The translations under genes and the position numbers were made by a program. Below the pieces are notes generated by a model that searched no databases, was not told where the DNA came from, and saw only the letters and a program-made list of their open reading frames with translations. Shown here in pieces: positions 44,261 to 53,169 of a stretch of DNA of 64,000 nt; the first letter of the stretch is position 1; each line of letters starts with the position of its first letter. This DNA is from Halovivax asiaticus JCM 14624 (lineage in GTDB: Archaea; Halobacteriota; Halobacteria; Halobacteriales; Natrialbaceae). The stretch spans positions 1-64,000 of the forward strand of contig NZ_AOIQ01000021.1 in the NCBI RefSeq assembly GCF_000337515.1, read 5' to 3'.

Positions 44261-44962
44261 ATGAACTTCGAGTCGTTCGTCCTCGCCGCGTCGACGGCCA
44301 CGCTCGCCGACGAGCCGCGAGCCCGCGCCCACGCCGACGCGATCGAGTTCCGACTCGATCTGGCCGACGAGCCGCTCGCCCAGCTCGCACGCTACGACGG
44401 CGAGTTGCCGATTCTCGCGACGAACCGCCCCACGTGGGAGGGTGGCGCGCGGTCAGGGGACGAACGATCGCGACTCGACACCCTCGCCGAGGCGACGACG
44501 GTCGACGCCGTCGCAGCGATCGACGTCGAACTCGCCGCGATCAGGGCGGGAACGGCCGGCCGACTCCTCGACGCGGCTCGTGAGAACGACGTGGCGGTCG
44601 TCGTCTCCGTCCACGACTTCGACGGGACGTCGTCGCTCTCGACGCTGCTCGCATTATTGGAGGCCGCCGGGGCCCACGGGGCAGTGGCCAAGCTCGCCGT
44701 GACGGCCGAGTCACCGGCTGATACACTCACGCTGTTACGTGCGACCCACGAGGCGACGGCGGCCGGACAGCCGGTGGCGACGATGGCCATGGGCGAACTC
44801 GGGTCGCACACGCGTGCGGTGGCGCCGGTCTACGGCTCGCGAATCGGCTACGCACCGCTCGATCCGGCTGCGACGACGGCGCCCGGACAGCTCGACCTGG
44901 CCACGCTCGCGACGACGATCGAGTCAGTGGTCGCGCCCCATCGATCAAAACGAGAGAATTAA
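44261..44962 (+). CDS. aroD: 3-Dehydroquinate dehydratase, type I
   Basis: 233 residues, class I DHQase, third step of aromatic amino-acid synthesis. The catalytic His118 is in VVSVHDFDGT and Schiff-base Lys144 in AVAKLAVTA. AIEFRLDLADEPL opens the barrel (the EfRlD motif), and ATMAMGELGSHTRAVAPVYGSRIGYAP closes it. Cytosolic. The window also holds DHQ synthase II, which makes its substrate, about 550 bases downstream on the other strand. Confidence 0.94.
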   Translation: MNFESFVLAASTATLADEPRARAHADAIEFRLDLADEPLAQLARYDGELPILATNRPTWEGGARSGDERSRLDTLAEATTVDAVAAIDVELAAIRAGTAGRLLDAARENDVAVVVSVHDFDGTSSLSTLLALLEAAGAHGAVAKLAVTAESPADTLTLLRATHEATAAGQPVATMAMGELGSHTRAVAPVYGSRIGYAPLDPAATTAPGQLDLATLATTIESVVAPHRSKREN

Positions 44963-44994
44963 CCGCGCGCAGACGCAATCGGTGGACACTCTCG

Positions 44995-45441
44995 ATGTCG
45001 TGGATTCGAGCGATCGTCGCGGTGGGGCTGTCGCTGCTCGTCCCGGGTGCCGGTCACGTCGTGATCCGGGACTGGGGCCGAGCCGTGCTATTCGGCGCGC
45101 TCTTTGTCATCTCAGTCGTCCTGTTGCTCCCCGTCGAGCAGTTGTGGGCCATCGCCGGCGACGGGTCGATGACGAGTGCCGGCTCGATGGGGGAGACGAT
45201 GACGGAACTGTCGGAAACCGTCGACAGTGAAACGGACACGATCGATCGATTTACCCTGCTCTTCCTCTCGCTGTTTGCAGCGATTCACGCCGGTACCCAG
45301 GCGTTCGGGCTGACCGACACGCCCGGCGCCGACGAGGACGTCGCGGCCTGTCCCACTTGTGGGAAGCCGCTCGACGAGGAACTGTCGTTCTGTCACTGGT
45401 GTACGACGAGACTCGACGACGGCGACCAGGTCTCTTCCTGA
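44995..45441 (+). CDS. Membrane protein with C-terminal zinc ribbon (DUF7575-like)
   Basis: 148 residues. Two helices near the N-terminus (IVAVGLSLLVPGAGHVVIRDWGRAVLFGALFVISVVLLLP), a Met/Ser/Thr-rich loop, a third helix (LLFLSLFAAIHAGTQAFG) and a C-terminal zinc ribbon with CPTCGKPL and CHWC. Resembles a haloarchaeal family of small membrane-anchored zinc-ribbon proteins (DUF7575). Function unknown. Begins 32 bases after aroD. Confidence 0.72.
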   Translation: MSWIRAIVAVGLSLLVPGAGHVVIRDWGRAVLFGALFVISVVLLLPVEQLWAIAGDGSMTSAGSMGETMTELSETVDSETDTIDRFTLLFLSLFAAIHAGTQAFGLTDTPGADEDVAACPTCGKPLDEELSFCHWCTTRLDDGDQVSS

Positions 45442-45515
45442 AAATAGCGGCCGACCCGCTTCCGAGTGCGACGGACACCCAACTGTCCGAATCGCTCAGG
45501 TTCCCGCTCGTCGAC

Positions 45516-46694
45516 TTACTTCTCGATAACCTGTTCGTCGACGGCCTCGCCGAAGTGTCGCGCCGTATCCTCGTAGTAGAGGCCGACCTCGTCGCCCGCC
45601 TCGAGTTCGGTGACCGCCGTCTTCCCATCGGGCGTCGCGACGGACACCGTCTCCGCGTTCTGCAGGAGCGTCTCGACGGTGTCGCCGTCAGCCGTCTCCA
45701 GTGCCAGGCGGAACATCGGTCGCTGTTCGATCTTCACGCGGCCGACGACGGCCTCGCGCGTGTGGCCGTCGCGGTCGACCACCTGGACCTCGTCCCCGCT
45801 CTGGAGCTCGGAGAGGTACTTCGTTCCGCCGCCGGGCGTTCTGACGTAGGCGTGGACGGCGCCGGCGTTGACCCGGAAGGGGCGGGCCGCGACGTACGGC
45901 GAGTCGGCCGTCTCGGCGTGGACGAAGACGAGGCCGCGGGCCAGCGAGCCGACGAGCATGCCCTCGTCGTCGTCCAGGAGTCGGCCGGTGTCCACGCAGA
46001 CGCGATCGGCCGAGCCGATCGGCTCGATAGAGGTGACCGTCCCCCACGTGAGGTCGAGGCGTTCTCGATCGCCCGCGTCGCGAATGCCGACCGTCTTGCT
46101 GATCTCGCCCGGATCGTCGGTATCGAGCAACACGGCATCGGCACCGATCTCGAGCGTTTCGAAGGCCGTCCGTGCCTCTTCGGCGCTCGCCACGCCGGCG
46201 ATCAGTGTCGTCTCTTCACCGATGCGAGCGATGAGGTTCTCGAGCGGGATGATCGTCCAGTCCTCGCCGACGACAATCGTGTAGGCCGACTCGGTGGCCG
46301 CCTCCTCGGCGAACGTCTCGTACTCCTCGTCGAGGATGCGGACGTAGGACCCGCCGGGAACCTCCCCGTCGCGTCGGAGCGTCGAAAGGTCGGCGGAGCC
46401 GGAGTAGTCCGTCGGGAGGGAGACGGTGCCGTCCCCCTCTCCGTCCTTGCCCACGATTCGGGCGTCCGGCAGGGATTCGTCGTCGTCGGATTCAGCATCG
46501 TCGATCAGGGAGACGTCGCCGTCAGTTCGGAACGCGGCGACGTTGATGTCGCCGAGTTCGCGCACTCGTTCGACGTCGGCTTCGTCGACCAGGACCCAGT
46601 CCGCGCCGGCTTCGAGCGCGGCCGTGATCCGATCGCGGCGGGCCTCCCAGTCGCCGACGCTGTCGTCGGCTTTCACCCAGACTGCGTTCGTCAT
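45516..46694 (-). CDS. aroB': 3-Dehydroquinate synthase II (archaeal AroB')
   Basis: 392 residues. In archaea lacking the DAHP route, this NAD-dependent enzyme deaminates and cyclises ADH to 3-dehydroquinate. The start MTNAVWVKADDSVGDWEARRDRITAALEAG is the usual one. Conserved blocks: WTIIPLENLIARI, DAVLLDTDDPGEI, LTWGTVTSIEPIGSADRVCVDTGRLL, GMLVGSLARGLVFVHAET, PFRVNAGAVHAYVRTPGGGTKYLSEL. A Glu/Asp/Ser-rich loop at about 63-80 is a haloarchaeal insert. ATG 46694; the longer upstream frame is not family-like. The partner ADH synthase is encoded at 51.5 kb. Confidence 0.95.
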   Translation of the reverse strand: MTNAVWVKADDSVGDWEARRDRITAALEAGADWVLVDEADVERVRELGDINVAAFRTDGDVSLIDDAESDDDESLPDARIVGKDGEGDGTVSLPTDYSGSADLSTLRRDGEVPGGSYVRILDEEYETFAEEAATESAYTIVVGEDWTIIPLENLIARIGEETTLIAGVASAEEARTAFETLEIGADAVLLDTDDPGEISKTVGIRDAGDRERLDLTWGTVTSIEPIGSADRVCVDTGRLLDDDEGMLVGSLARGLVFVHAETADSPYVAARPFRVNAGAVHAYVRTPGGGTKYLSELQSGDEVQVVDRDGHTREAVVGRVKIEQRPMFRLALETADGDTVETLLQNAETVSVATPDGKTAVTELEAGDEVGLYYEDTARHFGEAVDEQVIEK

Positions 46695-46864
46695 GATTCG
46701 ACGGTCGGGCGGAACCGGCTTGAACGTGGCGGAAGGGAGGACGTTCGCCTCGCGTGATGCGGTGGTCGACGATCCTCCTCGCCTGCTGTTCACACTATCG
46801 CCGTTATTCCCCGTCACACAGTCTCACGCAACGGTTAGGAGGCGGGCGTGCGAACTCCACATCG

Positions 46865-47551
46865 ATGTCTGCGTACGAAGCGGTCTGTTTCGATCTCGAT
46901 CGAACCCTGTGCGTCTCGACGCAGGATTCGGCGGCCGTCCTCGAACGAGCGTTCGACCAAGTTGGCTGTGAACCCTTCTGTACGCACACGGAGCTCGAGG
47001 CACTGGTCCCGCGCGTTCCGTCGGCGTATACGGATCAGACGTTCCACGAGAACCTCTTCGGACTCGCCGCCGCCGAGGCGGGCCGGGACGAGTCGGTCGC
47101 GACCGACCTGACCGAGGCGTACCTGGACGCGTACGACCCGACCGCGGTCCGCTTTCGGGACGGTGCGAAGCGTATCATCGCCCACGCGCGTGAGGCGACC
47201 GACGCAGTCGGGCTGATCACGAACGGCAGTCCGTCGACGCAGCGCCCGAAGCTCGAAACGCTCGGCATCGCCGACGCGTTCGACGTCTCCGTGTTCGTCG
47301 ATCCCGACGCTGGGGTTCCGCCGAAACCGGATCCCACGCCGTTCGAGCGGGCGCTCGACGGACTCGGAACGCAACCCGAGCGGACTGTCCACGTCGGCGA
47401 CGCCGCCTACGCCGACGTCGCGGGTGCGAACGCCGTCGGGATGGACTCGGCCTGGCTCCCCGGTGATGCCACCGATCGCGGATCGCGAGACCCGACGCAC
47501 GAACCCACCTACGAACTCTCGTCGCTCGCCTCGCTCGCGGACGTGCTCTGA
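46865..47551 (+). CDS. HAD-superfamily hydrolase (phosphatase type)
   Basis: 228 residues. Motif I is CFDLDRTLC with both Asp residues (nucleophile and acid/base), motif II GLITNGSP, motif III Lys in PPKPDPTPFE and motif IV HVGDAAYADVAGANAVGM. Helical cap between I and II. A haloarchaeal HAD phosphatase with unknown substrate. The 3' end runs 43 bases into the convergent gene. Confidence 0.88.
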   Translation: MSAYEAVCFDLDRTLCVSTQDSAAVLERAFDQVGCEPFCTHTELEALVPRVPSAYTDQTFHENLFGLAAAEAGRDESVATDLTEAYLDAYDPTAVRFRDGAKRIIAHAREATDAVGLITNGSPSTQRPKLETLGIADAFDVSVFVDPDAGVPPKPDPTPFERALDGLGTQPERTVHVGDAAYADVAGANAVGMDSAWLPGDATDRGSRDPTHEPTYELSSLASLADVL

Positions 47552-48168
47552 GCTGCCTCGTCGCTCTCCGCGTCCGCGGCCGTGGCCTGTGCTTCATCGT
47601 CGCTCGGCGGGTTCTCGGACGCGCGCTGGGCCGCCTCGACGGTCGGCACTCGGTCGCGGTGGACGACGATCCTGTTTTCCGGCCGATCGGTCGCCTCCTT
47701 GATTCGGACGAGCAACGATGCCGCCCGATCGAACGTATTGGGGAGCGTGAACGAATCGTCGTCGTTGTCGTCGCGCTCGCGACAGGTGGCGACGAACGCG
47801 GCGAGTTCGCCGATCATCCCGACCGGCAGGTAGGCGACGTCGGGGTCGTCCGCGAGTAGTTCGTCCCAGGACGTTGTGACGGCGTCCGCGACGCGGCGCG
47901 GCCTGCGGATCCGGTCGACGATGACGTCGGTGTCGGCGTCTTCGCCGTCGAGTGCGGCCGAGAGGGCCGTCGACAGCGTTTCTTCGTGGTCCGGTGCCTC
48001 GTCGTCGGCCCGGACGAGATCGGCGAGCGCCTCGTGTTCCGCCCTCGAGACGGCGATCGCGTACGCGACCGTGTGGCTCCGCGGCGAGACCGTGTAGGTG
48101 ACGTCCTCCTCGATGCGGTCGAACTTGGCCGTGTCCGGGTCGCTGCGCAACCTGTCGAGTAGTCCCAT
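47509..48168 (-). CDS. Uncharacterised acidic haloarchaeal protein
   Basis: 219 residues from MGLLDRLRSDPDTAKFDRIEEDVTYTVSPRSHTVAYAIAVS. A soluble alpha/beta core is followed by a disordered Ser/Glu/Ala/Asp-rich tail from about 180. I do not recognise a characterised family; the MGLLDRLRSD start recalls several haloarchaeal small proteins. Overlaps the HAD gene tail to tail by 43 bases. An ATG seven codons upstream is possible. Confidence 0.65.
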   Translation of the reverse strand: MGLLDRLRSDPDTAKFDRIEEDVTYTVSPRSHTVAYAIAVSRAEHEALADLVRADDEAPDHEETLSTALSAALDGEDADTDVIVDRIRRPRRVADAVTTSWDELLADDPDVAYLPVGMIGELAAFVATCRERDDNDDDSFTLPNTFDRAASLLVRIKEATDRPENRIVVHRDRVPTVEAAQRASENPPSDDEAQATAADAESDEAAQSTSASEASDESS

Positions 48169-48251
48169 ACCACGACGTTCTTCCGGCACCGAATAAAGGC
48201 TCCCGCCTCGGCGTCGTCCCGTTTTCGACTGTGACGAACGGCTCCTCCGTG

Positions 48252-48824
48252 CTACCAGTCGTCGCCGAGGGCTGTTCTGGCACCACCGTAGCCGCTCGCC
48301 GACTCCCAGGTGCGCCCGCTTTCGACGTGTTCGACGCGGAGCGAGGCGCCGCAGTCGCCGCAGTGATAGCGCCCGGGGGCTTTGACCGGTTTCGACGCCC
48401 GGTGCCGGTCCAGCGTCCAGTCGCAGTCACTTCGCGTACACTGGAGTCGATACCGCGGTTCAGTGAATGACTCGCAGTGGACGGGCACGTCGAACTCTCG
48501 GGCGCGTTCACGAAAGCGCGCTCCGTGATCGGAGTCGCCGAATCGCTGGTACTCCCAGGCGTGGATGAGTTCGTGGCGGACGATCGACTCGAAAGCCGCA
48601 CGGTCGAAGGCGTCGTAGGCGCGTCGCGAGAGGACGATCGTCGCCTCCTCGCTCGTCGCGTCCCAGCGACACGCGCCGGCGCGTCGTTTCGCCCGCGCGG
48701 AGATCGCCCAGGAGAGCGCGTCGAGATCGACGCCGATATCGTCGGCGACCGATCGGGCGTGGACGCGAGCGTGGGCGAGGATCTCCTCGTCGGTTGGCGC
48801 GGTCCGCGACACGGATTGGTCCAC
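48252..48824 (-). CDS. SprT-like zinc metalloprotease domain protein
   Basis: 190 residues. The SprT/Spartan zinc motif is HELIH at residues 84-88, followed by GDSDHGARFRERAREFDVPVHC, where the third ligand is expected. The C-terminal zinc ribbon (LQCTRSDCDWTL and YHCGDCGASLRVEH) matches SprT-like proteins. Members cleave DNA-protein crosslinks in eukaryotes; the archaeal role is untested. Monocistronic, divergent from the nup-like pseudogene. Confidence 0.85.
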   Translation of the reverse strand: MDQSVSRTAPTDEEILAHARVHARSVADDIGVDLDALSWAISARAKRRAGACRWDATSEEATIVLSRRAYDAFDRAAFESIVRHELIHAWEYQRFGDSDHGARFRERAREFDVPVHCESFTEPRYRLQCTRSDCDWTLDRHRASKPVKAPGRYHCGDCGASLRVEHVESGRTWESASGYGGARTALGDDW

Positions 48825-48945
48825 GAAACCGCCCCTCGTGATGGTTTCGATCCGGGTCGCCCGCTCGCCTGCGCGGTGGCGGTCTCCGTCCGTATGCGAC
48901 CGATCGGCACGCTTTCGGGGCCTGGCGGCGTCGTCGCAGTCAGCA

Positions 48946-49865
48946 ATGGGTCCTGAGTTCCCGACACCGCAGCCGTTAGACGGCGCCGAGCCGATCGCAC
49001 CGGCCGTGGTCGTCCTCCCCGCCGTCGCGTTCGAGCCGCCGTTCGACGAACGCGAGCTGTGGCTCGAGCGCCTCCCGATCGAGGCGGCCTACGAGATTCC
49101 CAGGGCCGACGGCCCGCTGTACGTGACCGCCGACGGCCGCGTCGCCGTCACCACGACCGGCCTGGGCAAGGCGCCCGCGGCGACCGTCGTCGCCGCGGTC
49201 TGGGGTGCAGCCGGACTCGATCTCTCGGAGACGTACTGGCTCTCGGCCGGGATCGCCGGCGCCGCCCCGGCCAGGGCTGCGCTTGGCTCGGTGGTCGTCG
49301 CCGACGCCATCCTCGACTGGGATCGTAAGCATCGCTGGGATCCGACGGAGCTAGGCCCGCCGACCCAGGAGGACGATGCGGGTGACCCCTCACCCGATCG
49401 CGACGCCGATCGGTCCGCCGTCGAGCAACTCGCGTACCTGCCCGAGGGCGCGCTGTTCGACGTCGATTCGGCGCTCGTCGAACTGGCTCGCGACGCCGCG
49501 CCCGACGTCGAGCTCACGACCGACCGCGCCGTCCGCGACTATCAGGAGACGTACTCCGACGCCCCGTCCAGCGGTCCGGCGGCCGATGTCGGACCGACCG
49601 TGACGAGGACGAGTTCTGGCACGGCACCGGCGTGGCTCGCGAGGTCGACTCGCTCGCGGCGGCCTACGGAATCGAGCCCTACGTCACGACGCAGATGGAA
49701 GACGCGGCCACGGCGACCGCGCTCGGCCGCTTCGACGCCGCCGATCGCTATCTGAGTCTGCGTGCTGTCGCGAACTACGATCGGCCGGCTCCGGGTGAGA
49801 CGGTTCACGACAGTTTCGAGGGAACGACCGACTCGGTCGCACTCGCGAGGGAGAACATGCAGGTT
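48946..49865 (+). pseudogene. Purine nucleoside permease (NUP) family gene, frameshifted and 3'-truncated
   Basis: The first 220 residues have NUP-family character: APAVVVLPAVAFEPPFDERELWLE, VTTTGLGKAPAATVVAAVW and SAGIAGAAPARAALGSVVVADA. At about 49600 the frame must change: after GPTVT the next recognisable stretch, FWHGTGVAREVDSLAAAYGI and YVTTQMEDAATATALGRFD, is in another frame, so a deletion not divisible by three has occurred. At about 49860 family sequence stops abruptly (after SVALAREN) and AT-rich DNA follows, so the C-terminal residues are lost. The ATG at 48946 opens the family region. Either two decay events or one plus a sequencing error. Confidence 0.82.
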
Positions 49866-50060
49866 CCATTTCCGCATATTGAGATCCTTTTATCGACGAT
49901 TTTGTATAACAAGTTTATAGTCATTTGTCAATGTCTGGACTAAGTATGTACTGACATTGGATATATTGATAATTTAAATACTATCTACATTGATGGTCTA
50001 TGTAGGAATTTTCATATGAAGAAGACGCTAATTTTCATATGATTAGAAGGTACGGTAGTT

Positions 50061-50068
50061 TTAAATAA
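50061..50068 (+). promoter_or_regulatory. TATA box of the islet A gene, leaderless
   Basis: TTAAATAA is centred 27 bases before the ATG at 50092, so the mRNA would start at the ATG. The islet gene thus has its own haloarchaeal-type promoter. Confidence 0.55.
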
Positions 50069-50091
50069 AACCCTTCCTAATTATCGATTGC

Positions 50092-50979
50092 ATGCCTGAT
50101 AACAATAACAGGGGAGAAAAGAGGGGAAGTAATGATGGTTCGAATTGCCCTACGAGATCAACTGGCACTAATAACAGGCGTCATTTCCTTAAATCTAGTA
50201 TTGCAGCATCTATTAGTGCTATTGGTGTTATGGGGATAACTAGTGCGGAGTCACGGGACAAAGAACCCAATGCAATTCCCTTAGGTGATGAGGATACCGC
50301 AACTTCGGCCAACGTTTCATGTCATGGCCTTTTACTAGAGGGCTTAGAAGATGATAGTGACTTTTATATTTCATTTAATCAGGAAATGGACAAATACGAT
50401 AGTTTAGAAATAGGGAGGTATATGTCTTCTTCTATAGATAATAATATTGATGAAGATAATCGGCTGATATCGGGGACTGCTGACGAAGGTGAAGTACACG
50501 GGTTTCATGCAACCTCCAGTTGGGTTCTAGATTCCATTTCTATAGAAGGGGATGTTGCACTTGAAATAGTGTACAATCCAACCGATGAATCCCATTGTGA
50601 AGATCTAATTGCACCAGTTCCAGAAAGCATAAACAACCTTGATATTATAGCCCAAGGTACCGGTGAGTATACTTTCGGATTTTGGGGACTAGATGATACT
50701 ATTGAAGAGATTAGTGTCCCATCGGATGGCCAATTCGAAACGTGTATTCCTGCGGGCAGTAATATTATTTGCTACTGGACAGACCATGGGGTACACACTA
50801 AAGAATTAGATCTTGGTCATCCTGATGGACCTATGGACTATGAGTATGCAGCAGCTTCTCCAGAATCATATGACAATTGGCATGAATATACGGTTAATGG
50901 GTCCGAACTTGATATACTTGCTCAACCCTATAGCTATCATTTGAAAAATTGCCAGGTGACCCTGAACTGGGACTGGTAA
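50092..50979 (+). CDS. Tat-exported protein of unknown function (islet A)
   Basis: 295 residues. The N-terminal 28 are Asn/Gly/Arg-rich, then NNRRHFLKSSIAASISAIGVMGITSAE is a twin-arginine signal. The mature part (about 240 residues) is acidic and beta-rich, with six or so Cys residues (VSCHG, SHCEDL, FETCIPAGSNIICYW, LKNCQV) that may form disulphides outside the cell. The segment NNLDIIAQGTGEYTFGFWG resembles strands common in secreted haloarchaeal beta-domains. No transmembrane anchor at the C-terminus, so it is probably released. No family recognised. Codon use is AT-rich, unlike all neighbours except the gene at 60144. Confidence 0.82.
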   Translation: MPDNNNRGEKRGSNDGSNCPTRSTGTNNRRHFLKSSIAASISAIGVMGITSAESRDKEPNAIPLGDEDTATSANVSCHGLLLEGLEDDSDFYISFNQEMDKYDSLEIGRYMSSSIDNNIDEDNRLISGTADEGEVHGFHATSSWVLDSISIEGDVALEIVYNPTDESHCEDLIAPVPESINNLDIIAQGTGEYTFGFWGLDDTIEEISVPSDGQFETCIPAGSNIICYWTDHGVHTKELDLGHPDGPMDYEYAAASPESYDNWHEYTVNGSELDILAQPYSYHLKNCQVTLNWDW

Positions 50980-51457
50980 TAATATCACTAACTCTGTAGG
51001 TCTCAATATTTAAACCATCATCAAACACATTCATAATGGATATGTTGAACTATGAGCGAATATTGTATTACGAATTCTTAATTCAGGCCGTATAAAAGCG
51101 GGTATAATTTATAGTTTGTGACCATTCGGGGAAAATTATTTTATTCGTAACTACCCTGGCTGTTTTTAGCTTTGTTTTATATGGGGTCAGTGATTATCCG
51201 CGAGTTCCTGTCTCAATATCCAAGATCATGTGCCTGAGGAGGCGGTGGAAAACTCGCTAATGATGTCTAATAGTAGTATTGTTCTGAATATGATGTGTCG
51301 ATTGGGCTTCTTAGTTTATGGATCTCCAACACAGAATACGGTGCGTAGATGGTCTCTCATCTAACACCGTCCGAGAAACCACCAAAAATAAATCTATAGT
51401 TTTATCGTCTGTATGTTATATTCTCTAAACAATCCTAATGATGTCTTAAGAAATACT
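50980..51457. other. AT-rich non-coding part of islet A
   Basis: About 480 bases. No open frame longer than a few tens of codons has protein character on either strand. Contains TATA-like stretches (for example GTATAAAAG at about 51090). A short GC-richer patch at about 51190-51260 could be remains of a lost gene. No tRNA, repeat array or transposon ends recognised. Confidence 0.4.
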
Positions 51458-52237
51458 TCAAACAGTGATTTCTAATGCCTCTCTAATATCTAATTTGTCG
51501 TGGACGACGGCGGCAACGGCCCGCGTGATCGCTTCCGGCTCCTCGTGCTGGAAGATCGATCGCCCCATCGAGACGCCGGCGGCCCCCGCGTCCATTGCGC
51601 CACGAACCTGCTCGAGCGTCTTCCGGTCGCTGCCGGGCGTCCCACCGGCGATGAGCACCGGCAGCCGGGTCGATTCGACGACGTGTTCGAAGCTGTCGGC
51701 GTCGCCGCTGTAGCCCGTCTTGACGAGGTCGGCGCCGACCTCCTCGGCGAGGCGAACCGCGTGGCCGAGCGCGTCGGGTTCGTCGCCGTCGAGGCCGGGC
51801 CCACGGGCGTAGGCCATCGCGAGGACCGGAATCCCCAGTCGTTCCGCGTCGGCGGTAACCTCGGCGAGCTGGGCGAGCTGGTCGGGTTCGTGGTCAGAGC
51901 CGACGTTGATGTGGAAGGAGACGGCGTCGGCGCCCGCGCGGACGGCTTCCTCGACCGTGCCGGTGAGTCGCTTGTCGTTCTCGTCCGGGCCGAGCGTCGT
52001 CGAGGCGTTCAGGTGGACGACGTAGCCGGCGTCGTTCTTATTTGGGTGGACGCGGGGGGCGATCCCCTTCTGCGTGAGGACGGCGTCGGCACCGCCTCGG
52101 GTCACCGCGTCGATCGTCGATTCGATCTCTTTCAGTCCGCGGACGGCACCGAGTGTGATGCCGTGGTCCATCGGGACCATCAGGTATCGGTCCCCCGTTC
52201 GAATTCGGTCCAATCGGGCGTCGAGTCCTGCAGTCAT
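51458..52237 (-). CDS. aroA': 2-Amino-3,7-dideoxy-D-threo-hept-6-ulosonate (ADH) synthase
   Basis: 259 residues, fructose-bisphosphate aldolase-like barrel that makes ADH, the first step of the archaeal route to dehydroquinate. Motifs: YLMVPMDHGITLGAVRGL (Asp24-His-Gly), LTQKGI, VSFHINVGSD, and ADLVKTGYSGD with the Schiff-base Lys173, then VLIAGGTPGSDRKTLEQVRGAMDAGAAGVSMGRSIFQH. Last gene of the trpC-trpB-trpA-ADH synthase operon, 23 bases after trpA. The last 13 or so codons (for KLDIREALEITV) are AT-rich (AAA, TTA, GAT, ATT, AGA) unlike the rest, since the islet boundary lies at about 51499. ATG at 52237 starts at family sequence. Confidence 0.94.
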   Translation of the reverse strand: MTAGLDARLDRIRTGDRYLMVPMDHGITLGAVRGLKEIESTIDAVTRGGADAVLTQKGIAPRVHPNKNDAGYVVHLNASTTLGPDENDKRLTGTVEEAVRAGADAVSFHINVGSDHEPDQLAQLAEVTADAERLGIPVLAMAYARGPGLDGDEPDALGHAVRLAEEVGADLVKTGYSGDADSFEHVVESTRLPVLIAGGTPGSDRKTLEQVRGAMDAGAAGVSMGRSIFQHEEPEAITRAVAAVVHDKLDIREALEITV

Positions 52238-52260
52238 GTGAGTTAGTAGCAATCTCGCGA

Positions 52261-53169
52261 TTATGACCGTTCTGGTTCGGGCGAGGCTGGCAGCTCTCGA
52301 TCGGCGAGTCCGTCCGCCGCGCCCCGTTTCAGTTCACGTGCTTTCGCTTCCAGATCGCGTTCCGGGTCGTCGCTCGTCGCAGCCAGGTCGACGAGCGCGC
52401 TGCCGACGATCACGCCGTCGGCGCCGCCCGCGACGATCTCCGCCGCGTGCTCGGGTTCGCTGACGCCGAAGCCGACCGCGGTCGGCACGTCGTACCCATC
52501 GAGCCTGGCGAGGCTCTCGTGGGTCGCCCCGGAGACGTTCGTCCGCGCGCCGGTCGTCCCTAGCCGGGCCTGCACGTAGGCGAAGCCGCTCGTCGTCGAC
52601 ATGAGCGTTTCGAGGCGCTCGTCCGCGGTCGTCGGAGCGACGATCGAGATCAGGTCCAGTCCGACCGAGTCGCAGGCCTCCCGGAGCGGGCGGGCCTCGG
52701 CCGCCGGCAGATCCGGCACGATGAGCCCGTCGAGTCCCGCCTCGGCCGCCCGCTCGACGAACGGCTCGACATCGGTTCCCGAGTCGGCGGGGCCGTACTG
52801 CATGAGCAGGTTGGTGTAGGTCATACAGACGAGCGGTGCCTCCGTGTCGAGCGCGTCGACCAGGTCGAAGAATCCCTCGGGCGTCGTGCCGGCCTCGAGG
52901 GCGCGCGTGATCGCCGCCTGGATCGTCGGCCCCTCGGCGACGGGTTCGGAAAACGGCAGGCCAAGTTCGATCACGTCGGCGCCGCCGCGATCCAGCGCCT
53001 CGACGTATCGTCTCGTCTCGTCAAGCCCGGGATCTCCGGCGGTGAGGTACGTGATCAGCGCGGGATGATTGTCCCGGATCGCTGTCTCGATCCGACTGTC
53101 GCTCGGTTCGTCGTCCCCCGACCCGCCGGTCGCCGAATCGTCGGTCGATGACCCGTCGGTGGTCGTCAT
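52261..53169 (-). CDS. trpA: Tryptophan synthase alpha chain
   Basis: 302 residues; cleaves indole-3-glycerol phosphate to indole. The catalytic Glu is Glu68 in [11 protein letters not shown]. The second acidic residue, Asp in the common ADGPTIQ, is Glu79 in [17 protein letters not shown] and [15 protein letters not shown] form the phosphate-binding region, and [10 protein letters not shown] and VIVGSALV close the barrel. A 30-residue acidic, Ser/Gly-rich leader precedes the barrel. Overlaps trpB by 4 bases. Confidence 0.94.
   Translation of the reverse strand: MTTTDGSSTDDSATGGSGDDEPSDSRIETAIRDNHPALITYLTAGDPGLDETRRYVEALDRGGADVIELGLPFSEPVAEGPTIQAAITRALEAGTTPEGFFDLVDALDTEAPLVCMTYTNLLMQYGPADSGTDVEPFVERAAEAGLDGLIVPDLPAAEARPLREACDSVGLDLISIVAPTTADERLETLMSTTSGFAYVQARLGTTGARTNVSGATHESLARLDGYDVPTAVGFGVSEPEHAAEIVAGGADGVIVGSALVDLAATSDDPERDLEAKARELKRGAADGLADRELPASPEPERS

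Larger units (their letters stand above)
49866..51499. mobile_element. AT-rich islet A
   Basis: About 1.63 kb of clearly AT-rich DNA inserted between two convergent GC-rich genes. The left edge falls inside the 3' end of the nup-like gene and the right edge inside the last codons of ADH synthase. It carries one gene (50092-50979) plus AT-rich flanks with no recognisable transposase, integrase or terminal repeats. Codon use of its gene is unlike the host (many AAT, GAT, TTA, ATA). Reads as horizontally acquired DNA. Confidence 0.65.

Noticed and set aside
50980-51457. Remains of a transposase in islet A
   Set aside because: Tried both strands in all frames around the GC-richer patch at 51190-51260; only short peptides interrupted by stops, no transposase motif.
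49866-51499. Islet A as part of a provirus
   Set aside because: Too short, no integrase, capsid or replication genes; only one exported protein is encoded.
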